From Myxococcota bacterium (lineage in GTDB: Bacteria; Myxococcota; Kuafuiibacteriia; Kuafuiibacteriales; Kuafuiibacteriaceae), in assembly GCA_028289325.1 (NCBI GenBank), contig JANQQN010000055.1, positions 1-64,000 on the forward strand: 64,000 nucleotides of DNA, written 5' to 3'. The position numbers were made by a program, and so were the translations under genes. Below the pieces are notes generated by a model, which saw only the letters and a list, made by a program, of their open reading frames with translations, searched no databases and was not told where the DNA came from. Positions 42,289-51,423 of the stretch are shown piece by piece (the first letter of the stretch is position 1; every line of letters starts with the position of its first letter).

Positions 42289-43557
42289 TCAGCCGGCCGT
42301 CGACCGGCGCGTGGGATGCTGCGTCACCAGGGTCATTTCTGCCGACCGCCGGTCGCTTCGCTGCATCAGGCGGCCGTACATGGCCGCGCCCGGAACCGCG
42401 GTCCATCCGTGCAGGAAGACGCTGAAGAAGGCGGTCACCACGACGGCGTCGAACAGTCGCTCACCGTGAGGAACAGACGCTTCGGAGAGGATGAGAATAC
42501 CGTACAGAATCGATGCCAGGCCTCGGGGTCCGAACCACCCCACAAAAACATAGCTAGGCCACCGTAGGCCGCTGCCGAGGAGTGAAAGCGCGACCGGTAT
42601 CATCCGAACGATCGTCAGGCTGACCAACGCGTAGACCAGGACGGCCGGGCTCGCCGCGCTCAGCGACGGCGTCGCGAACATGGCGCCGAAACCCAGAAAC
42701 ACAGCCAGCATCAGCAGCTGTCCCTCTGTCTCGAGAAACGTGAGCATCCACTCGCACTGATGTCGATGCATGTTGCCCAAAGTCATGCCGCCCACGAACG
42801 CGGCAATAAACCCATTGCCGCCGACAAGCTCCGCACCCCCGAAGCACATCAACGCCAGTACCAACCCGCTGAGCCGCTTGAAGCTTACGGCCATGAGCCC
42901 AGCGTCGCTGGCCCGCCGGACCAACCATCCCCCAATCCAAACGACGATGAATCCCACGAGGGGGCCGAGGGTCAGTTGAAACACGCCGAACTGGATCCAG
43001 TCCTGTAGGGTGCGCATCTCGCCCTGGCCCGTGCTCGCCAATGATACGAAGATCAGAACAAACGGGAGAGCAATCCCATCGTTGAGACCGCTCTCCACGT
43101 TTAGGGCCTGCCTGATGCGAAGCGGCACCTGTGGACTCGATACGACAGCCTGCCCGAGAGCGGCGTCGGTGGGCGCCAATACCGCCCCCAGGGCTGCGGC
43201 CTCCCACCAGCCCAGCTCGGGCAAAAACACCTTCGCCAGGACCGCGCCCAGAGCGATGGATAACGGAAGTCCTATCCCGAGCAGACGCGCGGGAAGCCCC
43301 AGCTCCTTGCGGAGCGCGGCCAGATCGATGCGGGTCGCGTCCCCGAACAGGACCAACACCAAGGTCAGCTCGGCCAGAATATCGAGCGCACCCTCCTCGA
43401 AGTCAAAATGCAGAGCGCCCAACACCGTCGGGCCCACCAGCAGTCCCAGGAGAACAAAGACCATCGGCGGCGTGAGCACCGTCGCCTCCAGCCGCTTGGA
43501 AAGAAGACCGAAGCCCAACACCAATCCAGCGAGAAGCAATACGTCGGCGGGATTCAT
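42289..43557 (-). CDS. CPA1-type Na+(K+)/H+ antiporter
   Basis: The start at 43557 (MNPADVLLLAGLVLGFG) is preferred to the track ATG 33 nt upstream, as it begins directly with the first membrane helix. The 422-residue protein has about 12 membrane segments and the CPA1/NhaP signature residues: APTDAALGQAVV with the Asp of the ion site, and NVESGLNDGIALP. GWFGPRGLASILYG is the conserved C-terminal helix. It exchanges Na+ or K+ for protons across the inner membrane. There is no cytosolic RCK tail of its own; the following gene encodes a TrkA-C domain protein that could supply regulation. It lies downstream of the protoglobin gene on the same strand. Confidence 0.88.
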   Translation of the reverse strand: MNPADVLLLAGLVLGFGLLSKRLEATVLTPPMVFVLLGLLVGPTVLGALHFDFEEGALDILAELTLVLVLFGDATRIDLAALRKELGLPARLLGIGLPLSIALGAVLAKVFLPELGWWEAAALGAVLAPTDAALGQAVVSSPQVPLRIRQALNVESGLNDGIALPFVLIFVSLASTGQGEMRTLQDWIQFGVFQLTLGPLVGFIVVWIGGWLVRRASDAGLMAVSFKRLSGLVLALMCFGGAELVGGNGFIAAFVGGMTLGNMHRHQCEWMLTFLETEGQLLMLAVFLGFGAMFATPSLSAASPAVLVYALVSLTIVRMIPVALSLLGSGLRWPSYVFVGWFGPRGLASILYGILILSEASVPHGERLFDAVVVTAFFSVFLHGWTAVPGAAMYGRLMQRSDRRSAEMTLVTQHPTRRSTAG

Positions 43558-43671
43558 CGGTGATGCATCGACCTCTAGGCCTAGATGCACGTCGAGCCGT
43601 TGGGTTACACGGAATCGAAGCCGGCGACTCCCGGTCGCGGTCGGGGCGCAAACCGTTCATCCATCGACAGC

Positions 43672-44259
43672 CTACGGGTCGGAATCTCCACCCCGCAGGC
43701 TGTTGATGGCTCGAGTCACGATGACCCCCCGCATACGATCCATGAGAGGCGCGCTCAGGCCGACGCGCTCCATGCCACCTACGATTCCGCTGGTGTACCC
43801 TTCCGCAATGATCGCGCCGACCGTATCCATGATCCGCGAGAACGAGGTGGACACACGAAGCGCCAGGTCGGGCTCAAAAGTCTCTCGACACTTAGCCGCG
43901 AAAGCGTCTTTGACGGAAGTCACCATACCCAACATGTAGAAGTTGGGAACTCCGGCCCGAATATGGATCAAACCGACGATCCACGCGTCTAGCCAGAACG
44001 AGTCGCCGGGCTCACCGGACACCAGCTTCTCGTACCAGTCGAGCAATGACTTCTCCCTCGTTTCGCGCTCGTGCGCCTGGAGGATCTCCGCCGTCGGCTC
44101 ATACGTATAGAGCTGGTCGTAGAATCGCTTGGCGATCGCGGGCCCCCAATCCTTGGTTGTTGCGACCACCTCTTTGAGGACCTGCCAGTCCTGTTCCGTG
44201 AGCTCGTTGAGCTTGGTGACTCCTTCGAATGTTTCAGAGAAATCCGCTTTCATGGACAT
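43672..44259 (-). CDS. Protoglobin-like haem protein
   Basis: The start at 44259 (MSMKADFSETFEG) follows GAGGG; the longer track start overlaps the upstream gene. The 195-residue protein has a single globin-coupled-sensor or protoglobin fold. WYEKLVSGEPGDSFW and VGLIHIRAGVPNFYMLGMV include the proximal-His position in GLIHIRAGV, and AFAAKCRETF lies near the end. There is no output domain, so it is a stand-alone protoglobin that may bind O2, NO or CO. It sits last in a six-gene signalling operon, 16 nt after the coiled-coil/roadblock-like gene, and could signal haem-ligand state to that module (inference). Confidence 0.8.
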   Translation of the reverse strand: MSMKADFSETFEGVTKLNELTEQDWQVLKEVVATTKDWGPAIAKRFYDQLYTYEPTAEILQAHERETREKSLLDWYEKLVSGEPGDSFWLDAWIVGLIHIRAGVPNFYMLGMVTSVKDAFAAKCRETFEPDLALRVSTSFSRIMDTVGAIIAEGYTSGIVGGMERVGLSAPLMDRMRGVIVTRAINSLRGGDSDP

Positions 44260-44275
44260 GACTTTACCCTCGAGG

Positions 44276-45352
44276 TCACCGCTCTCCCACGCTGCTGACG
44301 CCCTCTCCAACCGCGGTCAATGCGTTCGCCGCATCGAACACAACCCGCCGGAGCAGCGGAGTCGGGAGCCCAGGCCCCTCGGTCAGCGTCGCGAGTGCGA
44401 TGTGGACCTCATCTTCGTTGATGGTGCATGCGCTGACCGTGAGGCCTCCGTCGCCTTCGAGGGTCACCCGCTTTATCGATCCCAGAGGGAGGAGGTAACC
44501 GACCCGCTCTTGCAGCTCGATCAGTAGACCACAAAGCGCAGCCAGAGGCTCCTGCTGCTCCCCCGATCCTCCGATGGGAAAGCCCAACTCGTCGGCGACG
44601 ACACTCGATCGATGGCCAGTGGCCCCCGCAAGAGGGCGCATGATGGCCTCGAGGGTGCGGTGCGAGTCGCGACCGGGACGCTCGAGGCTCGGCGGCACCA
44701 GGCCCCAGCCTCGAATCTTCTTCAGCTCCCGTATCGCCTGCACCAGCCGACGTTCGAGCTGCTCATTGAGACCTCGGAGCGCTTCCGCGCGCTTCGCTCG
44801 CTCCTTGAGCGCCCCGAGCTCCTGAAGACTACGTTTGGTGAGATCGAGATCGAGAAGGAGTGCATCTCGCTCGGACGCCGCCTTCCGGAGCTTCGGAACT
44901 TCAGCCAGGGCACGTTTGGCCGCGCCGAGCGTGTTCCGAAGGTGGGCGACCTCCTGCTCCAAGGCCGCGGCACGCTCAACCCCCGAGCGTAACCGCTCCA
45001 ATTCGCGCTCATTCCGCTCTTCATCGCGCTCTTTGGATGCCAGCTGAACCTTGATCTGTTCCGCCTGCTGGCGAGCTGCTGCCTCCTGATCCCTCACGCT
45101 CTGTTCAAGGCTCGCCATTCGGCTCAAGGCCGCGTCACGATCTTTGGCCACCGCGTCCCGCTCTCGAATCAGTTGATTTCGCTCGTTCTGCAGCCGCTCG
45201 CGGGCCTCGATGACCGTACGGTGATCTCGAAGATCCGCTTCGTGCTGGGCGGTGACGATGGACAGTCTCCGCGAACCCCAAAGGTAGCCGGCGATCAGCA
45301 AGCTCGCCGCGCCCAGAGCCGAAAGGCACCATATCCAGTGAAGAACCGTCAT
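44276..45352 (-). CDS. Membrane-anchored coiled-coil protein with C-terminal roadblock-like domain
   Basis: This 358-residue protein has an N-terminal membrane helix (IWCLSALGAASLLIAGYLWG) and about 190 residues of heptad-rich coiled coil (ERNQLIRERDAVAKDRDAAL onward). Its C-terminal domain of about 110 residues (SSVVADELGFPIGGSG, LGSIKRVTLEGDGGLTV, HIALATLTEGPGLPTPLL) has the length and pattern of a roadblock/LC7 fold. It therefore presents a roadblock-like head in the cytosol on a long stalk. The ATG overlaps the OmpA-like gene's stop (ATGA). It could act as a membrane docking partner for the soluble roadblock protein or a small GTPase encoded elsewhere. Confidence 0.68.
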   Translation of the reverse strand: MTVLHWIWCLSALGAASLLIAGYLWGSRRLSIVTAQHEADLRDHRTVIEARERLQNERNQLIRERDAVAKDRDAALSRMASLEQSVRDQEAAARQQAEQIKVQLASKERDEERNERELERLRSGVERAAALEQEVAHLRNTLGAAKRALAEVPKLRKAASERDALLLDLDLTKRSLQELGALKERAKRAEALRGLNEQLERRLVQAIRELKKIRGWGLVPPSLERPGRDSHRTLEAIMRPLAGATGHRSSVVADELGFPIGGSGEQQEPLAALCGLLIELQERVGYLLPLGSIKRVTLEGDGGLTVSACTINEDEVHIALATLTEGPGLPTPLLRRVVFDAANALTAVGEGVSSVGER

Positions 45353-45903
45353 CGTGGCTCCAGCCGGATCTCTACGCGTCTATTCAGTCGGTTGGCCGCT
45401 CGGCCGCTCCCCGACCGCTTAGGCTGCTGTTCGCCGAACGCTCGCACCCGGATGCTCGACGCCGGAAGTCCGCGGTCGACCAACCAACGTTTCACGGCCT
45501 CGGTTCGTTTGCGACTCAAGACCTGATTGAACCGGGCCGACCCCACGGCGTCCGTGTGGCCTGAAAGTTCGACGTCTCCGGGAGAACGTTCAAAACCGTC
45601 CACCACCGATTCGAGCTCGCGAGTCGCCGCCGAGCGCAGGTCGGTGCTGCCATTGCCAAAGTACACGACCCAGGTCTCGGGCTGCGGGGGCGGAGGCGGC
45701 TTCGGCTTCGCAACGTCTTCGACCTTGGGCTCGCGAAGTCGGACCGCTAGCGGAGGCATGCTCGGCTCCACCTTTCGCGGCGCATCAGCTTTCGCGCCAA
45801 GGCCGTAGTGGCTTGGAATCAACACGAGGTCCACGTACGCGAGGTTTCCCAGTCCGACGGCACAAGCCACGACAGCACCCACCGACCGCCACCCGGCGAT
45901 CAC
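45349..45903 (-). CDS. OmpA-family peptidoglycan-associated protein
   Basis: This 184-residue protein has an N-terminal hydrophobic anchor (SVGAVVACAVGLGNLAYVDL), a Pro-rich linker (KPKPPPPPQPE) and a C-terminal OmpA domain (SGHTDAVGSARFNQVLSRKR, IRVRAFGEQQPK, NRRVEIRLE). The Asp and Arg residues that bind diaminopimelate are present in these motifs. The anchor is an uncleaved helix rather than a barrel or lipobox, so this is an inner-membrane protein reaching to peptidoglycan, like MotB or TolR-linked designs. The stop overlaps the coiled-coil gene and the ATG overlaps the roadblock gene, so it is tightly coupled in the operon. It may be the cell-wall anchor of the module. Confidence 0.87.
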   Translation of the reverse strand: MIAGWRSVGAVVACAVGLGNLAYVDLVLIPSHYGLGAKADAPRKVEPSMPPLAVRLREPKVEDVAKPKPPPPPQPETWVVYFGNGSTDLRSAATRELESVVDGFERSPGDVELSGHTDAVGSARFNQVLSRKRTEAVKRWLVDRGLPASSIRVRAFGEQQPKRSGSGRAANRLNRRVEIRLEPR

Positions 45904-46319
45904 AGAAGCGCCCGAGCGAACTCGCCCAAGGCTCGTTTTAACTCCAAGAAGATGAGACCCAGTTTTGCCTCGCGGGTAACGAGAAGAAGGACGGCGGTAT
46001 CATCATTGATGGCATTCACGATGACGTAGCCATTGGGCGACCGCACGTACACTTGTTCCATCACCTGATCCATCAGATCCTTTGAAATGCGCTCAGAGAC
46101 GCCTAGCAGCGACGCCGCCATCCCGCCGATCACCTCCTCGTCGACCTCGGCGGGAAGCATGCTGGACACGATGAACCCGTCCATCGTCACGAGCGCGGCC
46201 CCAATGATGTCGGTGGACACCATCCGCAAGGATCGCAATGCAGATTTCACCATTTCGGTCCGAGAGGTCGGCACGGCCTCCGGACGCCGCGTGGGGCGTT
46301 CTGGTCCAGTGTTAGCCAT
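45900..46319 (-). CDS. Roadblock/LC7-domain protein (MglB-like)
   Basis: The start at 46319 (MANTGPERPTRRPE) has GGAG within the preceding kinase tail. The 139-residue protein is a full roadblock/LC7 domain (IIGAALVTMDGFIVSSMLP, GGMAASLLGVSERISKDLM, GYVIVNAINDDTAVLLLVT). In myxobacteria MglB is a GAP for the polarity GTPase MglA, and many paralogues act as docking or regulatory subunits of GTPases. No GTPase gene is present in this window, so the partner is elsewhere or the protein acts with the Ser/Thr kinase next door. It begins 4 nt after the kinase stop. Confidence 0.85.
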   Translation of the reverse strand: MANTGPERPTRRPEAVPTSRTEMVKSALRSLRMVSTDIIGAALVTMDGFIVSSMLPAEVDEEVIGGMAASLLGVSERISKDLMDQVMEQVYVRSPNGYVIVNAINDDTAVLLLVTREAKLGLIFLELKRALGEFARALL

Positions 46320-46323
46320 CGAT

Positions 46324-47733
46324 TCACTCCATTTTCTGCCGTAGTCGGCGCACATTCGTCAGCAACGTTTGGTTGCCGGGATCCAGTTTGGACGCCACTT
46401 CCCATTCCGCCAGCGCCGCCTCGAGTCGACCGTCCCGACGAAGCTCGAGTCCGCGCTCGAAGTGGAGCAAGGCATCCTGCGTAGGTTCGTCGGATTCCTC
46501 GGGAGACTCCGAGGCCTGCTCGGCGTTACCCGTCGACACATCGCTGGTGCGTCTATACAACGCAAACACATTGGCCGCATTGTCGGACGGCGCGGGTCGC
46601 GGCGATGAAGAGAACAACGCCCCTGGGCTAACGCTGGAAGTCGGCGCTTGCGGGATATGGGTCTTCGAGAACGCCGCCGCCACCCCCGCTTGCTCCGAAG
46701 CATCCCGTCGCATGACAGGCTCGGACCGGATGCTGAGGGAGGCCTCCGGATCGTCCTCGTGGGCCGCCGCTGCGCCCGCGGGAACGGGCGCGTCGGCACC
46801 TGATTCGATGAACAACATTCGCATGAGCCCGGCCAGCATATCGCGCGGCGCGGGCTCATCGATGAGAGCCCTCAAACTCCGCCCCAGCGCCGCGACGTCA
46901 CCACCGCATCGTGACGAAGGTTCGCGCGACAACGCCGCTACGATCTGCCGGTCCACTTCTGGCGGAAGGTCGTGTCGAATCTGAATGGGAGGAACCAACG
47001 GGGCATTGGTGATCTGGAACATCAGCTCCGCTTCGCTTCGGCCCGTGAAAGGTCGCCGACCCGTCAAGAGTTCGTAGAGCGTCGCGCCAAGGGCGTAGAT
47101 ATCCCAACCTGCGTCGGCCGAGGCCCCAGCCAGAGCTTCGGGAGCCACGTACGGCAGCTTTCCTTTCAGTTCCCCGCTGACGGTCAGCGCGGACAGCTGG
47201 GTGGTCGCAACACCCATATCCAGGAGCTTGGTGGCCCCCTCGAACCCCACCATGATGTTCTCGGGGCTGACGTCTCGATGCACCAGCCCAAGCCTACGTC
47301 CCGACGCATCGCGATGATCGTGGATATGGGCCAGGGCATCACAACACTCTGCGCCGACGGCGAGGGCGACCGGCCAAGGTACGGAGGCGCCGATACCATC
47401 GAGGCGCTGGAGCACCTGGCGCAGGGTGCGCCCCCTGACGAACTCCATCTCAATGAAGAAGCGTTCGTGCAGAACTCCGAAGTCGTAAACGTGGATCAGA
47501 TTCGGATGTGATAGCCCCGCGCCGAACGCGGCTTCTCGAACAAATAGTTCGATGAACTGCGGTTGACGGCAGACGTGAGGCAAGATCACCTTCAGCGCGA
47601 CGGGGTGATGGCTGTGGTCGTCGTGGTGGCGGCCTCGCCATACGACAGCGGTCCCGCCGATCCCCAACTCTTCGTCCACGACGTAGGGGCCAAAGATCTG
47701 TCCAGGCCCCAGCTCAAGACTCGATCTGCTCAC
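46324..47733 (-). CDS. Ser/Thr protein kinase with C-terminal TPR-like tail
   Basis: A GTG at 47733 overlaps the upstream stop (GTGA) and starts SRSSLELGPGQIFGPYVV, directly before the kinase fold; the track start at 47910 adds unrelated residues. The 469-residue protein has the glycine loop GIGGTAVVWRG, the Lys in PVALKVIL, catalytic HRDVSPENIM (about residue 152) and DMG in place of DFG (LLDMGVA), which keeps the metal-binding Asp. A Ser/Pro-rich linker leads to a short TPR-like end (ALLHFERGLELRRDGRLEAA, PGNQTLLTNVRRL). There is no membrane helix, so it is cytosolic. Its position beside the roadblock and DUF4388 genes suggests it controls that module. Confidence 0.9.
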   Translation of the reverse strand: MSRSSLELGPGQIFGPYVVDEELGIGGTAVVWRGRHHDDHSHHPVALKVILPHVCRQPQFIELFVREAAFGAGLSHPNLIHVYDFGVLHERFFIEMEFVRGRTLRQVLQRLDGIGASVPWPVALAVGAECCDALAHIHDHRDASGRRLGLVHRDVSPENIMVGFEGATKLLDMGVATTQLSALTVSGELKGKLPYVAPEALAGASADAGWDIYALGATLYELLTGRRPFTGRSEAELMFQITNAPLVPPIQIRHDLPPEVDRQIVAALSREPSSRCGGDVAALGRSLRALIDEPAPRDMLAGLMRMLFIESGADAPVPAGAAAAHEDDPEASLSIRSEPVMRRDASEQAGVAAAFSKTHIPQAPTSSVSPGALFSSSPRPAPSDNAANVFALYRRTSDVSTGNAEQASESPEESDEPTQDALLHFERGLELRRDGRLEAALAEWEVASKLDPGNQTLLTNVRRLRQKME

Positions 47734-49013
47734 TGCCGCATCGCCTCTTGCGTATCGAGCTCGACATAAGCCTCCAGAAGCGCTGCCGTCACTTCGAAAG
47801 CAACCTGACCTGCGACAGGGGGATACAACGCCTCGCGGAGCCGAACGAACCAGAATCGCCCTGAACGCCACGCCACCATCTCCCGCAGCGCAGACTGCAG
47901 CCGCCGCCACGCGGCGGGGCGAAGCTCATTTGGTGGGTGAGCGTCCTCCAGCTCGACTAAACACCTGTTCGGCGACGACTCGACGTCCGATTCCTGTAGC
48001 GTGGCGGATGCCGCATCACGTCGCGTGGACCTCGCGAAGACCAGCTGTCCTCGCCACAAGTGAATGACCCCGTGCCCGTGCGGGGAATCGGCAACCAGGG
48101 TTCCCGTGGCCCGAGACTGACCGAGAGTTGCGAGCAGGTCCGGTAACGCGATGATCGAAAAATCGCCGGCGAGACCGGTGTCCTGCACAAAGCCGCGCGG
48201 TTCGAGCCGAGAGGCCACCAACTGTCGCAAGTCGACATCGGACGCGACGGAGGGGCTCGACGACACCAGCTCGTTCTCCGCCTGGTGTAGATGACCACAA
48301 AGCGCGAGGGCTGCGACATGGTTCCATTGAACATAGGGCAGCTCGCCCCACTCGGCCTTCATCGCCAAGAAGTGTTTCAAGGCGTCATCGAGCTTTCCGG
48401 ATCCCCACAGCGTCGCGGCAAGCTCAATGCGCAAGTTCAGCGAGCGCGGCCACGTTTCCAACGCCAGCCCCAGGAGTTCTTCGGCGCTTCGAAAGTGGTG
48501 AAGAGAGCGTAGGAACGCGGCCTTGCAGTCCAGGAACCGCTCTGAGCCCTTCGCCTCCGCGGCAAGCGCATCCAATCTGCGCCCGGCATCGATGGTGGCG
48601 CCCGCCTCGATTCCCAGGCGAATCGAATCGAGCTCGATCTCCGCGAAGAGCTCGCCGGAGAACGGCCGACAGGACTGAAGTACCTCGGTCCCTTTCGAGA
48701 CCTCGTCTGCGATCATGTAGGCCGTGCCGAGAATGCGTCGAGGGAGCCACGCGGTGGGGTGGCTATGGATCGCCCGCTGTGCATGCGCTTCGATCCGCCT
48801 CACGGCCATCGCGGCATGGCGGTTGGGCGGGTGCCGGACAAGCTTGCCCAACAGTAACTTGGCGATGTGGGTATGGCCTTCGGGCGACAGGTCGGACCGT
48901 TCGAGAACCGATGAGCGAATCGACTGAGCTAATTCGTCCGCGGAGTAGCTCGAAGCTATCCAATCGCACCCCGGCCGAGTCGCCCTCCTGAACGAGACCG
49001 CATCCCCCTTCAC
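47730..49013 (-). CDS. TPR-like protein with DUF4388 (PATAN-type) domain
   Basis: This 427-residue soluble protein has an N-terminal two-thirds of helical, repeat-like composition (AHAQRAIHSHPTAWLPRRIL, FRSAEELLGLALETWPRSLN), consistent with degenerate TPRs. The C-terminal domain from about residue 280 (GDFSIIALPDLLATLGQSRA, TGTLVADSPHGHGVIHLWRG, QLVFARS) is a DUF4388/PATAN-type domain. These domains are found in myxobacterial and cyanobacterial regulators and are thought to mediate protein-protein contacts in polarity or motility signalling. It is the first gene of the coupled operon, and its stop overlaps the kinase GTG. Confidence 0.75.
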   Translation of the reverse strand: MKGDAVSFRRATRPGCDWIASSYSADELAQSIRSSVLERSDLSPEGHTHIAKLLLGKLVRHPPNRHAAMAVRRIEAHAQRAIHSHPTAWLPRRILGTAYMIADEVSKGTEVLQSCRPFSGELFAEIELDSIRLGIEAGATIDAGRRLDALAAEAKGSERFLDCKAAFLRSLHHFRSAEELLGLALETWPRSLNLRIELAATLWGSGKLDDALKHFLAMKAEWGELPYVQWNHVAALALCGHLHQAENELVSSSPSVASDVDLRQLVASRLEPRGFVQDTGLAGDFSIIALPDLLATLGQSRATGTLVADSPHGHGVIHLWRGQLVFARSTRRDAASATLQESDVESSPNRCLVELEDAHPPNELRPAAWRRLQSALREMVAWRSGRFWFVRLREALYPPVAGQVAFEVTAALLEAYVELDTQEAMRQ

Positions 49014-49126
49014 CCCACAATAGCCCTCTAGGGCGGGAGATATATCCCATCAATCCGGTGAAGAAAAGGGACGCCCAACCGCGGGGTCTCCTCGACCACC
49101 GTTGGGTTCCCCGCGGGAGCGAGCGA

Positions 49127-51319
49127 TCAAGCGGTCTTGGCCGTGCCTCCGCGAGGGGCCCAGTGCGCCAGCTTATCCTGTAGCGATCGACGGTCGATGG
49201 GCTTCGTCAGATAGTCGTCCATGCCCGCCTGCAAACACTCGTCGCGCACCCCCGGCAACGCGTTCGCGGTCAGGGCGATGATCGGGGTCCGGAAGCCGTG
49301 ACGGTCGCGCAAGCGGCGAGTCGCGGCGAGACCGTCCAATACCGGCATCTGCACATCCATGAGCACGGCGGCATACGTCTCTTGTCGAGCCGCTTCAACG
49401 GCCTCTTCACCGTTGTCGACGGTCTCCGGCTCGTAGCCCAGACGACGCAACAGATGAACCGCGAGCTTTCGGTTCACGGGGTTGTCTTCAGCGACCAGGA
49501 TTCGGGGATGGTCATGCGACGCGATCGCTGGCGCCGTCTCGGCGATCGAGACCGGGGTCTCCTCGTCCGCCGATTTCTCGACCAGAGTCGGCCATAAGCT
49601 CCCGTGCCGCAGTGGCTTCAGCAGAAGTCGAGGCTTACATCCACCGGGCCACTCGGCGCGAAACGCGAGCCGATGCCGGATCAGGGTGACCTCTGGTCGT
49701 CGAAGAAGGTCATCGAGGTCCTCACCAGCCAGGCTTTCGTCGACGAGTGCACGCCACACCTCGTCGCCGTCGAGGACGCTCCGCACGGCGGACATGTCGT
49801 CCGCGAAAAGGCAGTCTACGTCTTTTCCGCCGAGCTCGGTCGCGAGTTGGGCTCGCAGGCCTGAACTCGGAACCGCAACCACGATCCGGCCCGGCAGCGG
49901 CGACGGCACCGAACGTTTATCCCCGCCGAACGTCGGCATCGGGTCACTGACGTCGAGCGGCACCTCGGCCGTAAAGCATGAGCCCCGCCCGAGGTCGCTG
50001 CGCACGGAGATTTGGCCGCCCATCAACTCGATGAGCTGCCGGCTGATCGCAAGACCGAGCCCCGTTCCGCCGTGCCGTCGGGTCGCGGACTCATCGACCT
50101 GAGAGAAGGCATGGAAAAGCCTCGGCAGCTTGTCGGGCGGAATTCCAGGCCCGGTATCGGTCACGGAGAATCGGAAAGCACCCGACGCCGTGCGTTCGAG
50201 TCGAGCGACCACCTCGCCGCTGTCGGTGAACTTCACCGCATTGCCGAGCAGATTCACCAGCACTTGGCGAAGCCGGCCGGCGTCACTGATGACGTACCTC
50301 GGCGTCGACGGATGGACGACGAGGGCGAGCTCGAGCCCTTTTTCGTAGGCGCGGGCTGACAAAAGGTCGATGACGCGGTCCATGACCTCCGCCAAGTCCA
50401 CGGGGGCTTCGTTGATTCGCAGCTTGCCAGCCTCGACCTTGGAGAAGTCGAGAATGTCGTTGATGATAGTAAGAAGCGAATCGCTACTATTTCGGATGGT
50501 CTGCGCGAAGTCCTTTTGCTCCTCGGTCATCGGCGTTTCGAGCAGCAGTTCGGTCATTCCGACGACGCCGTTCATCGGCGTGCGGATCTCGTGACTCATC
50601 GTGGCGAGAAACGTACTCTTGGCCTCGCTGGCCAGCTCCGCGGCCCGTTTGGCGCTCGCCAGCGACCGCTGGGCTTGTTCGAGCTCCGACACCTTCTGAG
50701 CGAGTTCTTGGTTGCGGCCTTCGAGCTGCCGCTCGAAGTGGTCGCGCCCAACCTCGAACATGCACCCAAACGCGAGTAGAGCGCCGTACACCAACGCCAG
50801 TCGCAGCAGAACAGGAGACGCGTGCGGCACCACCGCGCCGGGGCTGTCGAGCCAGGCTGCGCCGATGATGTTGACCGCCAGCAACGCGACGGCCAAGATC
50901 GCCCCTAAGCGGGCGCCGAGAAAGAACACTGCGACCAGCGGGAAGGAACACAACCAGATGATCCCCGTACCGTTGGCTCCCCCCCAAAAGACAAGACAAG
51001 TGAAGAACACCGATACGCCGGTCAGGCCGATGTAGCTGACGATCCGCTCGTCGAGGCCGCTTCGCAGTCCGAGCAGCAACCCGACCAACACGGTGCCGAA
51101 GCCGAAATCGATGGTGGCGAGAAACCGGTCCCCGCAATAACTATTGTAGGCGCCCATGAAGACCAGGTAGCCGACGGCGACGTACAAGATGAACTTGATC
51201 ACTTTTCGGCGTCGACGACGCAAGTGATCCTCTTGGCACGGCCGCGCGAGCAGGTCGCTCGTGCGCACGCCTCGCCCCGGTCGGCTCGACCGGCGCGCAA
51301 CCGCGACAAGATGGTCCAT
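49127..51319 (-). CDS. Hybrid sensor histidine kinase with degenerate and intact receiver domains
   Basis: This 730-residue protein starts at 51319 in the track; a GTG at 51202, just before VIKFILYVAVGYLVFMG, is an alternative that removes an Arg-rich leader. It has five or six membrane helices (about 40-190), a short coiled coil, HisKA with MSHEIRTPMNG (about 240), HATPase motifs NLLGNAVKFTD, DTGPGIP and GTGLGLAIS, then a receiver-sized segment lacking the acidic pair (RIVVAVPSSGLRAQLATELG). A complete receiver follows (ILVAEDNPVNRKL, LMDVQMPVLDG, TKP). The membrane sensor resembles a MASE-type domain, ligand unknown. It is divergent from tenA. Confidence 0.9.
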   Translation of the reverse strand: MDHLVAVARRSSRPGRGVRTSDLLARPCQEDHLRRRRRKVIKFILYVAVGYLVFMGAYNSYCGDRFLATIDFGFGTVLVGLLLGLRSGLDERIVSYIGLTGVSVFFTCLVFWGGANGTGIIWLCSFPLVAVFFLGARLGAILAVALLAVNIIGAAWLDSPGAVVPHASPVLLRLALVYGALLAFGCMFEVGRDHFERQLEGRNQELAQKVSELEQAQRSLASAKRAAELASEAKSTFLATMSHEIRTPMNGVVGMTELLLETPMTEEQKDFAQTIRNSSDSLLTIINDILDFSKVEAGKLRINEAPVDLAEVMDRVIDLLSARAYEKGLELALVVHPSTPRYVISDAGRLRQVLVNLLGNAVKFTDSGEVVARLERTASGAFRFSVTDTGPGIPPDKLPRLFHAFSQVDESATRRHGGTGLGLAISRQLIELMGGQISVRSDLGRGSCFTAEVPLDVSDPMPTFGGDKRSVPSPLPGRIVVAVPSSGLRAQLATELGGKDVDCLFADDMSAVRSVLDGDEVWRALVDESLAGEDLDDLLRRPEVTLIRHRLAFRAEWPGGCKPRLLLKPLRHGSLWPTLVEKSADEETPVSIAETAPAIASHDHPRILVAEDNPVNRKLAVHLLRRLGYEPETVDNGEEAVEAARQETYAAVLMDVQMPVLDGLAATRRLRDRHGFRTPIIALTANALPGVRDECLQAGMDDYLTKPIDRRSLQDKLAHWAPRGGTAKTA

Positions 51320-51423
51320 AGCCCCAACGTACGGGTTCGGCCCAGTCTAAACGGTCTTGAGGATGTCTCGGAGCCGCGGCAAACAACACGCCGCTTCAAG
51401 GCGCGCATGATACACCTTGGGCC

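Noticed and set aside
51320-51423. TPP riboswitch upstream of tenA
   Set aside because: The conserved CTGAGA and ACCTGATCTGG-type elements are not present and the leader is only about 100 nt.
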